From assembly GCA_037893225.1 (NCBI GenBank), contig JAZGUH010000627.1:806001-870000 (forward strand): a DNA stretch of 64,000 nucleotides, in the 5' to 3' direction. The position numbers were made by a program, and so were the translations under genes. The notes under the pieces were generated by a model. The model searched no databases, was not told the DNA's origin, and saw nothing but the letters and a program-made list of their open reading frames with translations. Below, in pieces: positions 48,000 through 59,849 of the stretch; the first letter of the stretch is position 1, and each line of letters starts with the position of its first letter. The stretch is from Hippasteria phrygiana (Eukaryota > Echinodermata > Asteroidea > Valvatida > Goniasteridae).

Positions 48000-49310
48000 G
48001 TTTTGGTACACGGGGGGGCCTACTGAGCATGTGCAATAAACAAGTCTGATATTCACGTGACTTCATTAGCATACATGTATGATCCAGGATTATGAATTCC
48101 TCCAAACTGGGCCCATGCCGCATATTGCTATGGTAACGTTGCAACAGCTGTTCTTGCGAATCCAGTCTAAAACGTAGAGAAAAAAAACAGGGCTTTGCAT
48201 TTTAATAGCGGAGTTGGTGAGATATCTAGTTACTGGCTCGTCTGCTGTGAATATAGCATCTTAAATGTGAAACGGACAACATTCCGATCAGCCGGCACGA
48301 CGCTGTGGGCGTCTCGGAATCTCCGAGCTAATATAGAAACCATGCATGTTGAGTCGTGACTGGCTTCAGGAAATAAAGTTTCTCACCGCAATGCAAACAC
48401 AGATCATCATGAGCATTCCTGCCACGCCAGAGATCAAATTTTCCACATCAATTTAAAAAAACAATGCAGGTGGGCAAACACGTCACATTCCGGACTTGAC
48501 TTTATGTTGCCCTGCATTGAGTGTGCACAATATGTGGCATCCGCAGTGGAAATCGGACATACATTTAAGTCGCATGACCTATTTTTGAGTACTTATATCA
48601 TTTCATTTACATGAAAATCAAAAAAAAAAATCACAATTCCTGGTTTTGTTAAAATAATGTAGTTTATAGCATATTTATTTCAAAATACCTGCTTTCCTTT
48701 TGTGTTGAGACCATAAAATGTGTAAACTACGTATTATTTTCCATTGTCAATGCTGAATTTACGGCTCTATTTAAAAACCAAAATATCGTATAACACTAAT
48801 TTTGTCACCATTACAAAGCTTACATTATATATCTTATTATGGAATGGAAATCTAAATTTTCAAAATGTTCAACTCATGTCTGATTTCGGGTGCGTTGTCT
48901 ATAAACGTTGTGCACTTCAAGTTTTCTCTCTAGTACCCTGCTTGAATAATAGTTTTACCCCAAACTGCACAGATAGTGAAATTCTGGCAAGTTTAAATAA
49001 TCTGTCCATAAATCTTAAGTTTACTCAACCATTTTAAATTTACGAGAGCAAGATGTTCCTTCGACACGACTTCCCAATTTTATTTCAGTGAACCTTTTTA
49101 AAATGTGTCAAACGGTCAGAATAAAACTTTTCTGACAGACATGAAATATGAATAATCTCAAGACGCTTCTTTAAAATGAGTACTGAAAATACTTGCAGTC
49201 ACAAGAGCACATCTAGCAAGTTATATTGATTTTCCCCCAAGTCATACAGATATTTCAGCTTCCCTACAACTCAAAAGCCTCTCCAATTCCAAACAAACCC
49301 CCCCCCCAAA
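48000..49310. other. Unassigned stretch
   Basis: No supported gene. The + open frame at 48744-49037 is AT-rich with no recognisable domain. Confidence 0.5.
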
Positions 49311-49319
49311 AAAAAAAAT

Positions 49320-49800
49320 AGACGGATGTGTTTCTTTGTTTGAACAGAACACATGGCTTTTCCGTTTTTTTCAATCGGACATACCGTTCTCTAGATATAG
49401 GCCCTTAAAAAATGCACCTTTAAGATGACGTCACGTGACACGTGATGATGTCATCATGACGTCACTCTTCGGCGTACAATTTCAGCTTAGGGTCTACAAT
49501 GTACATGTATGTTTGTGTTAAGTTTGATTAAGATCTGAGGTTGTTTAGTGACCAAAGTGCCGCATACAAAATTCGTGTACAAAGTCTATAGGATTCGGGA
49601 TAGAACTAAGAAATTCATAGAAAATCAGCCGATGACATCATCATGATGTCACTTTGGATTTTACATTCTAGTGGCACTATCTACCTACCCACCAATTTTT
49701 ATGATGATCGGACCTACCCTTACATACATTGTATATGTGTTTTTAAAAAACCCACATTTTTGATGACGTCATGATGACGTCACACATTTGTTTTCGTTCC
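49320..49800 (-). repeat. CRE-rich repeat (family CR), minus orientation, part 1
   Basis: Contains TGACGTCA at about 49427, 49458, 49763 and 49774 plus near-palindromes (GATGATGTCATCATGACGTC). Shares CTACCTACCCACCAATTTTT and the CGTCACTCTTCGGC words with 51410-51440 and 54300-54690. Confidence 0.75.
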
Positions 49801-50084
49801 ATATAAGCCTAATCGTCCACTTCGTTCTAGTTTAGATACCAGGATTTTAACAAAACCCCAAACCCGATCATCCGCATCTGCCGAAGGTTTTTATGCAGCT
49901 GCTCCAAACCTTTGGAACGGTCTTCCTTATGAAATTCGTCATGCCAGTTCTCTTACTCAATTCAAAACATCACTCAAAACTCACTTATTCCAGTCATTTG
50001 TTTTATAGGCACCTTATTAATTCATTTTGTTCGATGTAAAGCGTTGTGATACCACTTGTGTAAGAACGCTATATAAATGCCTTA

Positions 50085-50120
<36 letters not shown>

Positions 50121-50121
50121 T
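49801..50121 (+). pseudogene. LINE 3' fragment with TTA tail
   Basis: Plus-strand reading: LRSSLDTRILTKPQTRSSAS then GFYAAAPNLWNGLPYEIRHA and SLTQFKTSLKTHLFQ, stopping at about 50009. This is the usual end of a CR1/L2-like ORF2 (AAPxLWNxLP...FKxxLKTHLF). A 3' UTR with AGAACGCTATATAAATGCC and an ATT/TTA microsatellite follow. Truncated at 5'; no RT core is present. Confidence 0.8.
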
Positions 50122-50345
50122 TCCTCAATTGCCGGATAGGGCGACACATAATCCTGGAAAAGAGTGGGTTAGGGTGACCTGGTCGAATAGGGCGACAATT
50201 TGGTGTCGCCCTATTGTAAAAGTCGCCCCTTTGGAGTGTTTTTTAGTAAGGCGCGTTTGGAAAGTGCTCTAAAAGGGCGACACTCGTGTCGCCCCAATAA
50301 GGTTATTTCGGGAAGAGTCGCCCATTTGCCGCATCCAGGAGATTT
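50122..50345. mobile_element. GGGCGACA hairpin element inside TTA repeats
   Basis: Flanked by TTA microsatellite on both sides (50089-50121, 50346-50371). Contains AGGGCGAC...GTCGCCCT and a perfect GGGCGACACTCGTGTCGCCC palindrome; outer words GCCGGATAGGGCGAC / GTCGCCCATTTGCCGCATCC roughly mirror. Confidence 0.6.
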
Positions 50346-50399
50346 ATTATTATTATTATTATTATTATTATGTAAAAGAATATAGAAGCCAACAAAGCT

Positions 50400-51575
50400 A
50401 TTACAAAAAGAATTTTAAATTTAGCATTTTCTGTTGGTGAGATATGGCTACTTTCAAATTATGAGGCACTTCCGGTTTCAACCGGAAGGAAAGGTCACGT
50501 GATTTTGCATGTAATATCAAAAATAAAGACCCTGGATTATTCTATCAGTTCCCATTCAAAGCAAAATCAGATCTCTCTCGAATTGGTTTCATATTGATTT
50601 TCAAAGCAAAAAATTTGCTGGCCTGACGTTTCGAACTTAAGCAAGTTCTTTCTCAAAGGCAAATGACAGAGTACAAGAAACAAACATGTAGGGAACACAC
50701 ATGCATGAGGGGGTGGGTGGAGAAACACAAAAGAGGGATGCAAAGGAGCCTGGCAGTGGGTAAACATCAAAGGGATGGAAAAAATTACGTCCAGAAATCT
50801 TTGATTCCTTGTAATCCCATATTTGATGACGTCATGGTGACGTCATTATCAGAAAGCTCGAGAGCTATGTTAACTCTACCATCTGAAGCAAATATCTGGA
50901 TTATATCTCTCGCGGTTGATTTTTCAAGTTTGTAAGGTTTAAAGGTATTTTCATTGCAACTGCCGGTGAGGTGACGTCATTAATCTTTCTCCCCCTCAAA
51001 TTGTTCTTAGCATGAAGTCGACTATATACATCAATTATAAAGTGATTTCAGCAAACTTCGCCATCGACTGATTATTCATTTTAAACATTTTTTAACCTGC
51101 CGCTAGAGGGCGCTCGAACATTTAATGACGTCACAGGTAATTTTTTTGTGAAGTACAACCTAGGCGGAGACTAACATCGTTGAAAGCAAGTTCACATCTT
51201 TTTCCACTTTCAAATTATAGGGCACTTCCGGTTTGGACCGGAAGGAAGGGTCACGTGATTTGACGCACACGAGATAAAATGAAGATCCTGGTTTATACTA
51301 TAAATTGACACTAAAACCAAGATCAGGGGTCTCACAGCTGATTTTATATAGCATTTTAAAGATTAAAAATATTTATCTTAAATCGCTTGTAATATGACAC
51401 CCGATAATGTCATCATGACGTCACTCTTCGGCATACAATTTCAGCTTAGGGTATATGTTTGAGGTAAGTTTGGTTAAGATCCGAGGTTTTTTAAGACCTA
51501 AAGTGCCGCCGACAAAATTTGTGTAGTAAGTCTATGGGATTTTGGTCAGAACTAAAAGAAGAAGAAGAAGAAAGA
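50400..51575 (-). repeat. CRE/CTCF-like repeat (family CR), minus orientation, part 2
   Basis: Reverse-complement relative of the array at 60.0-61.5 kb. Ordered motifs: paired CCGGAAGG/CTTCCGGT (50467-50490), TGACGTCA (50827, 50838, 50972, 51125, 51416), CCTGCCGCTAGAGGGCGCT (51096-51114), a second ETS-like pair (51223-51244) and TCACGTGA (51251-51258). Ends in a GAA microsatellite (51557-51575). Confidence 0.8.
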
Positions 51576-51781
51576 AAAAAACAGAACAAAAACAAAGCCT
51601 TTTCCGACTGATTGTCAGAAAAGCCAAAAAAAAAAACCCACATGCAACACAGACACAAAACCCCGGATGGCAGATGACAAGTAATATCCGGACAAACTCT
51701 GGAAGTTAACTGGGACCCAGACATCCACCGGTGACGGCGAATTAATCCCTGACGCAGGCCAATGACAGTTTACCGATCAGA

Positions 51782-52045
51782 TCACCTGGCAATCGGGATT
51801 GTACGATTGAAAGGGAAGGACTTCCTAGGAGGTGTTGGGACGGGGCAGGACGAGGTTATTGACCAAGCCTCAAGGATGTCACCGCCACACTGGACGACGT
51901 CAAATTCAGACGCTTTCCTTGGCCAGGTTACTAGATGACATTTTGTTGTCTGCTTGTGAGCTCCGCAGCTCAAAACTCATTTGCTTCTGTGCATCCACGC
52001 AAAACGATAAGAAACTGAGAGACGAAGGGGAGTTTAAATAGCACA
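51782..52045 (-). promoter_or_regulatory. Weak candidate promoter and first exon
   Basis: On the minus strand a TATTTAAA box (about 52034) is followed ~20 bp on by TCAGTTTC, an initiator-like word, and then ATGAGTTTTGAG (about 51985). A stretch to a donor-like GCCAG|GTGATC (51793) has phase 2 in one frame, the phase the 34103 exon needs, but that frame has no ATG. It is one possible 5' end of the large gene, some 18 kb upstream. Support is thin. Confidence 0.2.
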
Positions 52046-52049
52046 GTTG

Positions 52050-53000
52050 CCATGTCCACACTTTTGGGGGGGGGGTGTCACTCTGAACAATTTTCAAATA
52101 AATTTTCAAGTCAGTTGGCTAATAGCATTAAAGTTATGAGCTTCCCAATGGGATATTTAACAAAAAAATTTACCATTTAATAAATTTAATGAGTTTCAAA
52201 TTTTGAATTAGGAACAGGGCATTCCTACAGGTATATCAATGTTCATGCATAGCACACACATACATACACACATGTTTTCCTATACTACTGAGGACAATGA
52301 TTTGTGTTTCCTATTGTTCCTTTTATACTTTAAAAAACTCCAATAGACTAAGCACGTATTTTTACGTCCGAGGACCAATTTTAATTTTAAGAAAGATTCC
52401 TTTGTGTTTTCTTTCTCCTCTTGTCCTCAAACGTAATACAGTACCATGTACAGATTATACTAAAATAATATTTACATGTTTAGCAAATGAGTGTGCAATG
52501 TAGTGTTTTTAGTTCAAAAATAGTTTTCTTCCGTGATTCATCAGGGAAAATCCACAAAAAATTCAAATTTTGTCAGACCACGAATAGAGCAGCTTTAAAT
52601 CATGGCACAAACTTAACATGATAGGAATAAGAGTTTACTAATATTTAACTGCAGTGCCTATTCTACCAAGTTTTACAGCAACAACAATATGTTTCATTTA
52701 AGAAATACCTCAGGATCCTGTAAGACATGTTGAACTTAGTTATTTTCAATTTACTGTAATGAACACCGACAGTGTCGCCAATGAGCCCAGTGACAACGCA
52801 GACATTTATAATTTTTTTTCCTTTCTTTTAGGCATGGCAAAGATTGCCGACTGATACAAACAGGGACATGGAGGGAGTCAGTAATGGTATGTTGACTATT
52901 GGCAAGTAGTTCATTCTGTCAGGGATGCTGTCATCTTTGTGGATGTTGTCTCGGTATTTATTGCGAGCAGATGGAAACTAGGAGCAGGTTCAATCATGGA
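52050..53000. other. Unassigned stretch
   Basis: AT-rich, no exon, RNA gene or clear repeat. Confidence 0.5.
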
Positions 53001-53007
53001 ACATTGG

Positions 53008-53319
53008 TTATAACCTCTTGAATACAGACGACGGCCATAGACGCGGTTTGAAAAAGCCCCCATGGTCGGATGTTGTCTATACGCATTCCTGCACGTACTC
53101 ATTCCATTCAACGTACTCATGTTTCAACGATATTGTTCTTGAATGAAGTGTAATGAATAGATGGAGCTTTTTCAAACAAAGCTTTCATTCACACTAAAGT
53201 GCGGTGAATAGGACCACTCTATTCAGTGTGGTGCCTATTGTTTGCATTTACGTTTGGCTGCACAGCCCGTTCTTGCCATACCAGCACCCCATCAATAACA
53301 GCCGGAAACAAGTGGTTAA
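53008..53319. mobile_element. piggyBac-like MITE, decayed
   Basis: Related to 17083-17273 (GCATTCCTGCACGTACTCAT; CAATAACAGCCGGA). The right TTAA is intact, the left has become TATAA. An extra segment around 53150-53240 with inverted TCATTC/GAATGA-like words is inserted. Confidence 0.6.
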
Positions 53320-53729
53320 CTAGTGACGTACATTCATCCTGCGCAGTTATGTCCAAGTGCAAACAATACAGCTAGCTAGTCGAACTATGGTTTCCCTGGT
53401 CCCCTCTTCATTGTCACAGATTAGTATGATGAAAGTTGCTCTTGATAAACCAGCACGACCATGCTCTGTAGGCTGGTTCCATCTAGTCGACTAGACGTGG
53501 TTAACTAGCCAGCGTTCGGGTAAAGCTAGTCCAACAATCGCCGGCTATAGTTAATGACAGCCGTTGATTGAACTTGCTCTAGGTGGAGAGTTAGCCTCAA
53601 CAAATATGTGGGTAATTCTCCATTAATTCAAATTTGATTTTCTTCTTGTAAAAACGTAAACTTTTAGCCTCATGTAAAAATTTATGTCAGGGCAAATGTT
53701 TATCATTGTAATGATATCAAAGCTAAAGC

Positions 53730-54260
53730 TGTAGATCCATTGGACTTTTTCTTCCGCGGCCCTCGCGAAAACTTACCCGGCTGCAACATGCCTTCGCGTA
53801 ATTCTACCGTGCGTTCCCATTTGGACTTTTATAACCGTGACAGAACGTTTGTTTACCTTGCATGGCTGGCAGAATGTCACACGTTGCGGGAACTATTGCA
53901 CAATCACCGCTGACCTAAATTGGATGGACGTGGTAATCTAGCGTAATTTTCCGCGCGCTAAAATCGATAAAATCTGCCAGGGTCAACTCGGTTCGCTCCG
54001 CTGCAAAGCACTACCACAACTGCATGTAATCACATGTGGGTGTACCATACCACCATTTTCGCACACACGCTAGTGATAATTGCTGTGCAGTTGACGTAAT
54101 GCAGGAAGTTGCATTGTTTACACAGTGGTTTTCCCGCGTGGTCGCGGTAGTTCTACATTGAGGGGCTGTTTCCACTGGACTTTTTATCATCCCCGATGAC
54201 TTTCTGCAGCCGCGTGGATATCTTCCGCGACCGCTTTCGGCCTGGTTGTTTTACATCAAG
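53730..54260. other. CpG-rich stretch with repeated TGGACTTTT words
   Basis: Unlike its AT-rich surroundings it is dense in CG dinucleotides (CTTCCGCGGCCCTCGCG; TTTTCCGCGCGC; TTCCGCGACCGC). The word TTGGACTTTT/CTGGACTTTTTA occurs three times. It could be a decayed element or an unmethylated regulatory island. Confidence 0.35.
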
Positions 54261-54299
54261 GTCCTGGTAAGTTGACAGGGACGTTAGTTTACTTAAGGC

Positions 54300-54690
54300 C
54301 CAACACTTTCATTAAAACAAAAAAAAATAGCAAAACAAAACAAACTAGAGGTCTATGTCTCTTCGATGAACAGAACATAGGGCTTTTTCGCATTAATTTG
54401 TTATGACGTCACTTCCAATTTTGCATACTAGTGAGAATACTACCTACCCACCAAGTTTTATGACAATCGGACCTAACCTTATGTGTTTCAAGAAATCACC
54501 CTTTCGATGATGTCATCATGACGTCAGACATTTTTCACAGTTATATGTAAATATTTATGACCTGACAAACCTATTACAAAAGGAATTTCGAATTCATCAC
54601 GTTATGTTGATGAAATATGGCTCAAATACTCAAATAATCATATAAAAATCATATGACGATGTCATCATAACGTCACCTCAATTTTCATCT
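54300..54690 (-). repeat. CRE-rich repeat (family CR), solo copy
   Basis: TGACGTCA at about 54404 and 54517, with GATGATGTCATCATGACGTC between flanks like those of 49320-49800. Confidence 0.75.
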
Positions 54691-54724
54691 AAAAAACTTC
54701 CCGGGCTACCCGTATACTAAGATT

Positions 54725-54917
54725 GCACCCAATTGATATAACCATCACTGCCCTCGCAGGTACCAATTTACTCCTGGGTGGAGAGAAGCAACTTGTGACA
54801 AAGTGTCTTGCTCAAGGACACAAGCACCATGCCTTCTGCTGGACTTGAATCCACAATCTGTAGTATCACCAAGATCTTCAGTCAGATACACTACACTACA
54901 CTACACTACACCACACC
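54725..54917 (-). repeat. SINE S-D copy with CTACA microsatellite
   Basis: TTTACTCCTGGGTGGAGAGA and AAAGTGTCTTGCTCAAGGAC match 35370-35690. A CTACA run at 54885-54917 follows. Confidence 0.75.
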
Positions 54918-54949
54918 ACGACACTCCGCAGACTATTAGGTTTTGCCTT

Positions 54950-57100
54950 TTCTGGCGTAGTGCAACCAGCACTGAAAATACTCAGTGCAACTGCTCATGA
55001 ATAAATTAAATTCAGCTTGGCATTAAGTCTCCATTCCAAGTTCTCCTGGACGAGACTTAGATTTTAAAACTTAATTAAACAAAATCCAGAACGCTGGGGA
55101 TCAAGTCCTACTTTTGCTCAAACAAATCAAAAGTTCACCAAACTTAGACATGCGAAAATGCCGTTTCCTTGCTTATTCAAGTTTATCATCAACACAGCTA
55201 CACGTATGTGAAGAAAAGAAGATGACCTTTCGGAGCAACATACAATGTATCTCTGTACGTGCTTTCATTTATGATGCAATGTCATGAATTTAACAAGTAC
55301 CCCCAGGAATCAAATATTTCATAAGCAAAGCCGAGTCCCACAGGAACCGGCTTTATTGACTGAAGAAAATGTATAATGCAGTTACAAAGGTGTTTTGCAC
55401 TTGTTGGACAAGCCCAACAGGAAATCGTGGCATCGCCTAATGGCTATTATCCTAAGTACAGCAGGCAATGTCAACTTATCTAAATTCATGATTACAATTT
55501 CATCAAGCATTGGACAGGCAGGCACATGAAAGCAGGATCGGGATGGTAGCTTGTTTTGTTTAAAATGTGGCTCAAATTGTAGTATTTGAATTTGTTTAAA
55601 AGTTAGGACATGGCCACAATAGGATATCACTTAATTGGAAAAGGTAATATTGTGACGTTACATTCATCAGCGTTACATTCATGTGAATTTCAATGAGCAG
55701 ATGTCCAAAATCACACCCAAATTCTCTATTTTCATATCCTCATCTGAAATTACATCCTGGATGGGTCCTGGAAACTAAAAGTCACTTCATTGTCAGACTT
55801 TTAAAATTTGTTTACAATTAATTTTAAATGTGAACTTAGATGAGGATTTTTATTTAATGATAAATTTTTATTTAATGATAACATATCAGGCATTTGTTTG
55901 TTTTTAAGTCGTAGCCTAATTTGTATACACCAGCCAAAATAAGGAATGAAAATACACAGGAAAAGTCAATTAAAGTCTAATCTGAACATCAAGGTGCATC
56001 CCGCATCATCTTGGGGCGTTCACAAATAGCAGAAAGTTAGTTATTTATTTGTATTTTTTCCCCCATGGGATTCTCCCATAACAAGCCTAAAAGCCACTCT
56101 ACATGCACATGTATGTATGTACAACGTAGGAGAAGGGTTACAAAGAAAATGTGAAGGGAACAAACAGGGGGGGGGGGGGGGGGGGACACAAGTCATTTGC
56201 ATAAAGTCCTTGAACAGCACCCATACTTGACATTTAAGCTTTTTTTTTATCTGAGTGCATTCACACTGCCCCTTATCAAGTGAGTCATTCACCCCACAGT
56301 ACAGGTACAACCAGCATCATTGTAATAACCTTTCTACATATCCCCTCACTAAGTTTTGTTCCAAGATTTTTTCCATTTCTGACTACCTCATAGTAGCTCC
56401 ACATTAACATTGTATAGGGAGTTGCCACCATAATAAAGAACAAGACACAGTTAACATCTTGAATACGGATGACAGCCATATAATTGGCCACAGTTTGAAA
56501 AAGACCACCTGGCCAGTTGTCCTCTAAATGCGCATTCCTGTGCATACTCAATACATTCATGTTCAAACTACATTGTTCTTAAATGGGAGTGTAATGAGTT
56601 TTGCGGACGCTCAATTCACAAACACTCAGATTCGATTCCGCACATTTATCAGAGAATCAATATAATAACGCGTACATGCATGTATGTCAGTGTATTTTGA
56701 TTCCGAATGTGCAGTATCGAAAGAGAAAATATTCGATTGTATTTCCGAGTACAGGTATCGAGTACTGAGTACAAAATGCCGAGTCCGGGTATGAGTCTGA
56801 GTACAAAAAGCCGAGTATGTGCCGAGTCAATTTTTTTAGTACTGAAAATTGAGTTCGGGATGAATACTTACTGTACTCGAGTTGTGCACGAGTACGAGTT
56901 CTGATGCAGGCCGAGTTTCCCGTTCAAGGTATGATACATGGCAGAGCTGATGGCACAGTTGCCAGCAATGTTCACACTGTGTGATTCAACATATAGGCCT
57001 ACATGAAATAACAAACTTGTGGAAGTGTGAGCTCAATCCGTCATCCGAGTCTTGAAAGAAAATATTGAAGACCGTTCTGTTTAGTACCAATCTTTGTATA
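54950..57100. other. Mostly unassigned; R1 and piggyBac-like fragments
   Basis: Holds an R1 fragment (56060-56130), a poly-G run (56168-56184), a piggyBac-like left end (56451-56600) and a degenerate run of GAGTAC words (56740-56905). No gene is seen. Confidence 0.5.
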
Positions 57101-57104
57101 AATA

Positions 57105-57372
57105 ACAAGGATGAGATTGGCTAAAAATGAAAAATTCACGTAATCCACAACAAATCCATGAGGACCCCAGATCAACGTCTATCGTATTTGCCTAAAGGCA
57201 CCCTCTTTAAATAACCGCTTTTAATCGTATATATCTACTTTCAGAGGTAAAAACACCTTTAGGACAACAACCTCAGGAATTCCAGATTACAAAAGAGATT
57301 CTTTAAAAATTCTGAACTCCAGAAAAAAAAATCCTGAAATCAGGAAAAATCCTGACAAATCTCATCCCTGAA
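57105..57372. mobile_element. MITE with AGGGGTGAGATT-type ends, copy 2
   Basis: AAGGATGAGATTGGC and CAAATCTCATCCCT ends; the body matches 44130-44381 and is more decayed. Confidence 0.7.
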
Positions 57373-58015
57373 ATAGTAGGCTTTCAATTTGAATCTAATC
57401 AAGAACAGGGAGTGGGGTGGAAAACAATATTTTGATTTTGAAATCAAAATTTACATCTGACTTTAACCCCAACTCCTCTGTCCCACCCTTGAACTATCTC
57501 AGGAAATGTTTCAGGGAATGACTCGAATGCACCGCACAAGATCTGTCTGTCTCTCTCTGCTCGAAAAACAGGTGGTTTTTTTCATTTTACACAAATGTAG
57601 TTTTATGGCCTTAAGCAACTTCTTTTCCTGAAAATATCAGAGTCTCATCACAATAAATCAGAAATGAAATGGAGATTGCGCCCAAAGCTTACTGATAATC
57701 ATCAAGAATACTCTCGATAATTCATACAGTACAGCAGGGCCCTATGGGAAAAGATGTATACATGATAGGTAGAGTAGACATACATCATACATTTGTACGT
57801 GGTACGATTTATAGCACGGATGTCTGTTACCCGACGGGTATAGATCCCAGGAGGCGGGTTACTGTGGCAACTGTGTCAAGAGATAGTTCCATCCTTGATG
57901 AGGAGGTCACTAGATTACACAAAGATGCATAACTTTTGACGTTGTGCAACCTTCTCTTTGGACACAAAAAATTGGTTAGTAATTCAATGAGTTTGAATAG
58001 CGGTCTATCCTGCAC
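57373..58015. other. Unassigned stretch
   Basis: No supported exon or repeat; a short open frame at 57744-57932 is not recognised. Confidence 0.5.
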
Positions 58016-58509
58016 TTAAAAGGTAATTTGCAACATTTGCAAACATCAAACAACAAAATTACCAAATTTTTATAAAAAAGACCTTACTTGACTCTTAAAT
58101 AAATAATAGTCCCAAGCATCCTGTGAAATGATGGCACCAGGTGTGCTGTCGTTGTCAAGAAAAGTGGAAATTTATATCATTTTCCAACGATTTCCAGATG
58201 GAAATCGTTGGAAAACTGCCCTGTAGCCTTCAGTCAAGGCGCGCGTGGCTACCCGGATAGTGGCGCACCCCGGACATGCTGGCATTCGGGGCGTGTCACT
58301 CGTCCAGGTAGCCACGCGCGCCTTGACTAAAGGCTATCATCCGCCCGACGGTTGAAAACGAGCGCCGTTTTTCTCATTTTTTTTCGCTATCCGACAACGC
58401 AAAACTTTGAACAGGTCAGTGGAACGGTATTTTCCTATAAAATACTAAACCCCCAAATCCGCCCATTTCTGAAAATTGCAACAATGACCAATCATGTACA
58501 CTACCTCTA
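58016..58509. mobile_element. Hairpin-rich TTAA MITE, copy 2
   Basis: Inner hairpins are near perfect: 58179-58215 (TTTTCCAACGATTTCC with its inverse) and 58228-58335 (CAAGGCGCGCGTGGCTACC with its inverse, around an inner GGCGCACCCCG/CGGGGCGTG stem). Confidence 0.8.
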
Positions 58510-58639
58510 ATGATCCCAGACAAATGGGATTATAATTAAACAATGGCCCATAAAATATTCTAAGACTTCCAACTTAGTCAATGACCCTAATTAGTCAGAA
58601 AATATGCCTGAAATGTAAAATTCTAACAAAAACATTCCC

Positions 58640-58755
58640 CTTTTCAAAGTGAACAAAGCAAACTGGCAGAAGCGGGATTCGAACCTGCGACCTCCAGAAT
58701 ACCGTAGCGGCGCCCTATGTTGGCGGTCTCCCAAATTGTCAGTATCTTTGTTCGG
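58640..58755 (-). repeat. tRNA-derived SINE, family S-A
   Basis: GGGATTCGAACCTGCGACCTC and the 5' word CGGTCTCCCAAATTGTCAGT; the box A region is deleted. Confidence 0.7.
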
Positions 58756-59388
58756 GTGGGCGCTAGTCAGAAAACATTCCCAGTTATTTTTCCTCTGATT
58801 CACGACATGGAATTTGGACAATTCACCAAAATTACATGTATTCCGAGTTAAATATTTCCCGAACGTTCAGGTGAACCTACATGTACCACACATGCAGTGG
58901 TACATATGTATGCCCGGATATAGGAGAGCATTACAATTGCCACATGAGAAAACCAAATCTCTTTATCCAAGCGCCAGGAAGAAACTTAAATACGATCATT
59001 TGATCACAAATTTCGCATTTGTTTGAACGCTTATTCTTGTGCACAATGCACATGATCAAATTAATAAGGCACACATCAAATTTTGTACACGTCTGTGATT
59101 GCATCACACGTTTGACATTTGTTTGCACTTATCGTATTCATAAGCAACCTGGTTGCATTCAAGGCACGAAGGTGCCCCCATCAAATTACATGTATGTCAC
59201 ATGTACACGTATGTGTGACTACATTGTACATTGTACGTGTACATGTATATATGTATGTGTATGTAATATGCTTTCTGACTGTTTTCAAAACATTTATGTA
59301 ATATTTTAATAGAATTTCATGATTGTAACCAGGATATTAAATTTCACGTTTTTATGTGACAATATATATATGTGACAATATATATATA

Positions 59389-59830
59389 TGTGACCCGCTC
59401 TAGAAAAAGGTATATTATGTCGCGAAATATGAAAAATGAGTTTTATGTATGTTTGGAAATTTGGCAATGTAAGCTTTCATTTGGTACATGATAGAGCTCC
59501 AAAGCCCTTTTCGTTCTGGCGATATCACGTTTTTGCATATTAATTAGTTCTATGGAGTTCAAATTGCACAACAGAGAAAACAGGCTTTGAAATAGCTAGT
59601 TCTAATACAATGCAATGGAACTATACACTCTAAAAAGGTTATTTGTTCACTTTATGCACCGAAATCAACATTGTTGTGCACCAAACCTGAAACTTTAGAT
59701 GTTTAAGATGTCATTCAAGACTAAAAAAGCAAAATGAATTTTGATGAAAAATTTCACTCTCTCAACTTGAAAGGGCCATCACGTAAATGCATAGCGTGAC
59801 TTATATCAACTTTTTCTGGAGCGGGTCACA
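59389..59830. mobile_element. MITE family M-A, copy 2
   Basis: Near-identical to 6624-7067 over its length, here inside an AT dinucleotide run. The high similarity between distant copies suggests recent activity. Confidence 0.85.
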
Positions 59831-59849
59831 TATATATATTATATTATTA

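Noticed and set aside
59180..59260. Special ACATGTA palindrome cluster
   Set aside because: ACATGTA/CATGTACATG words are scattered through the whole window as a simple-sequence habit of this genome.
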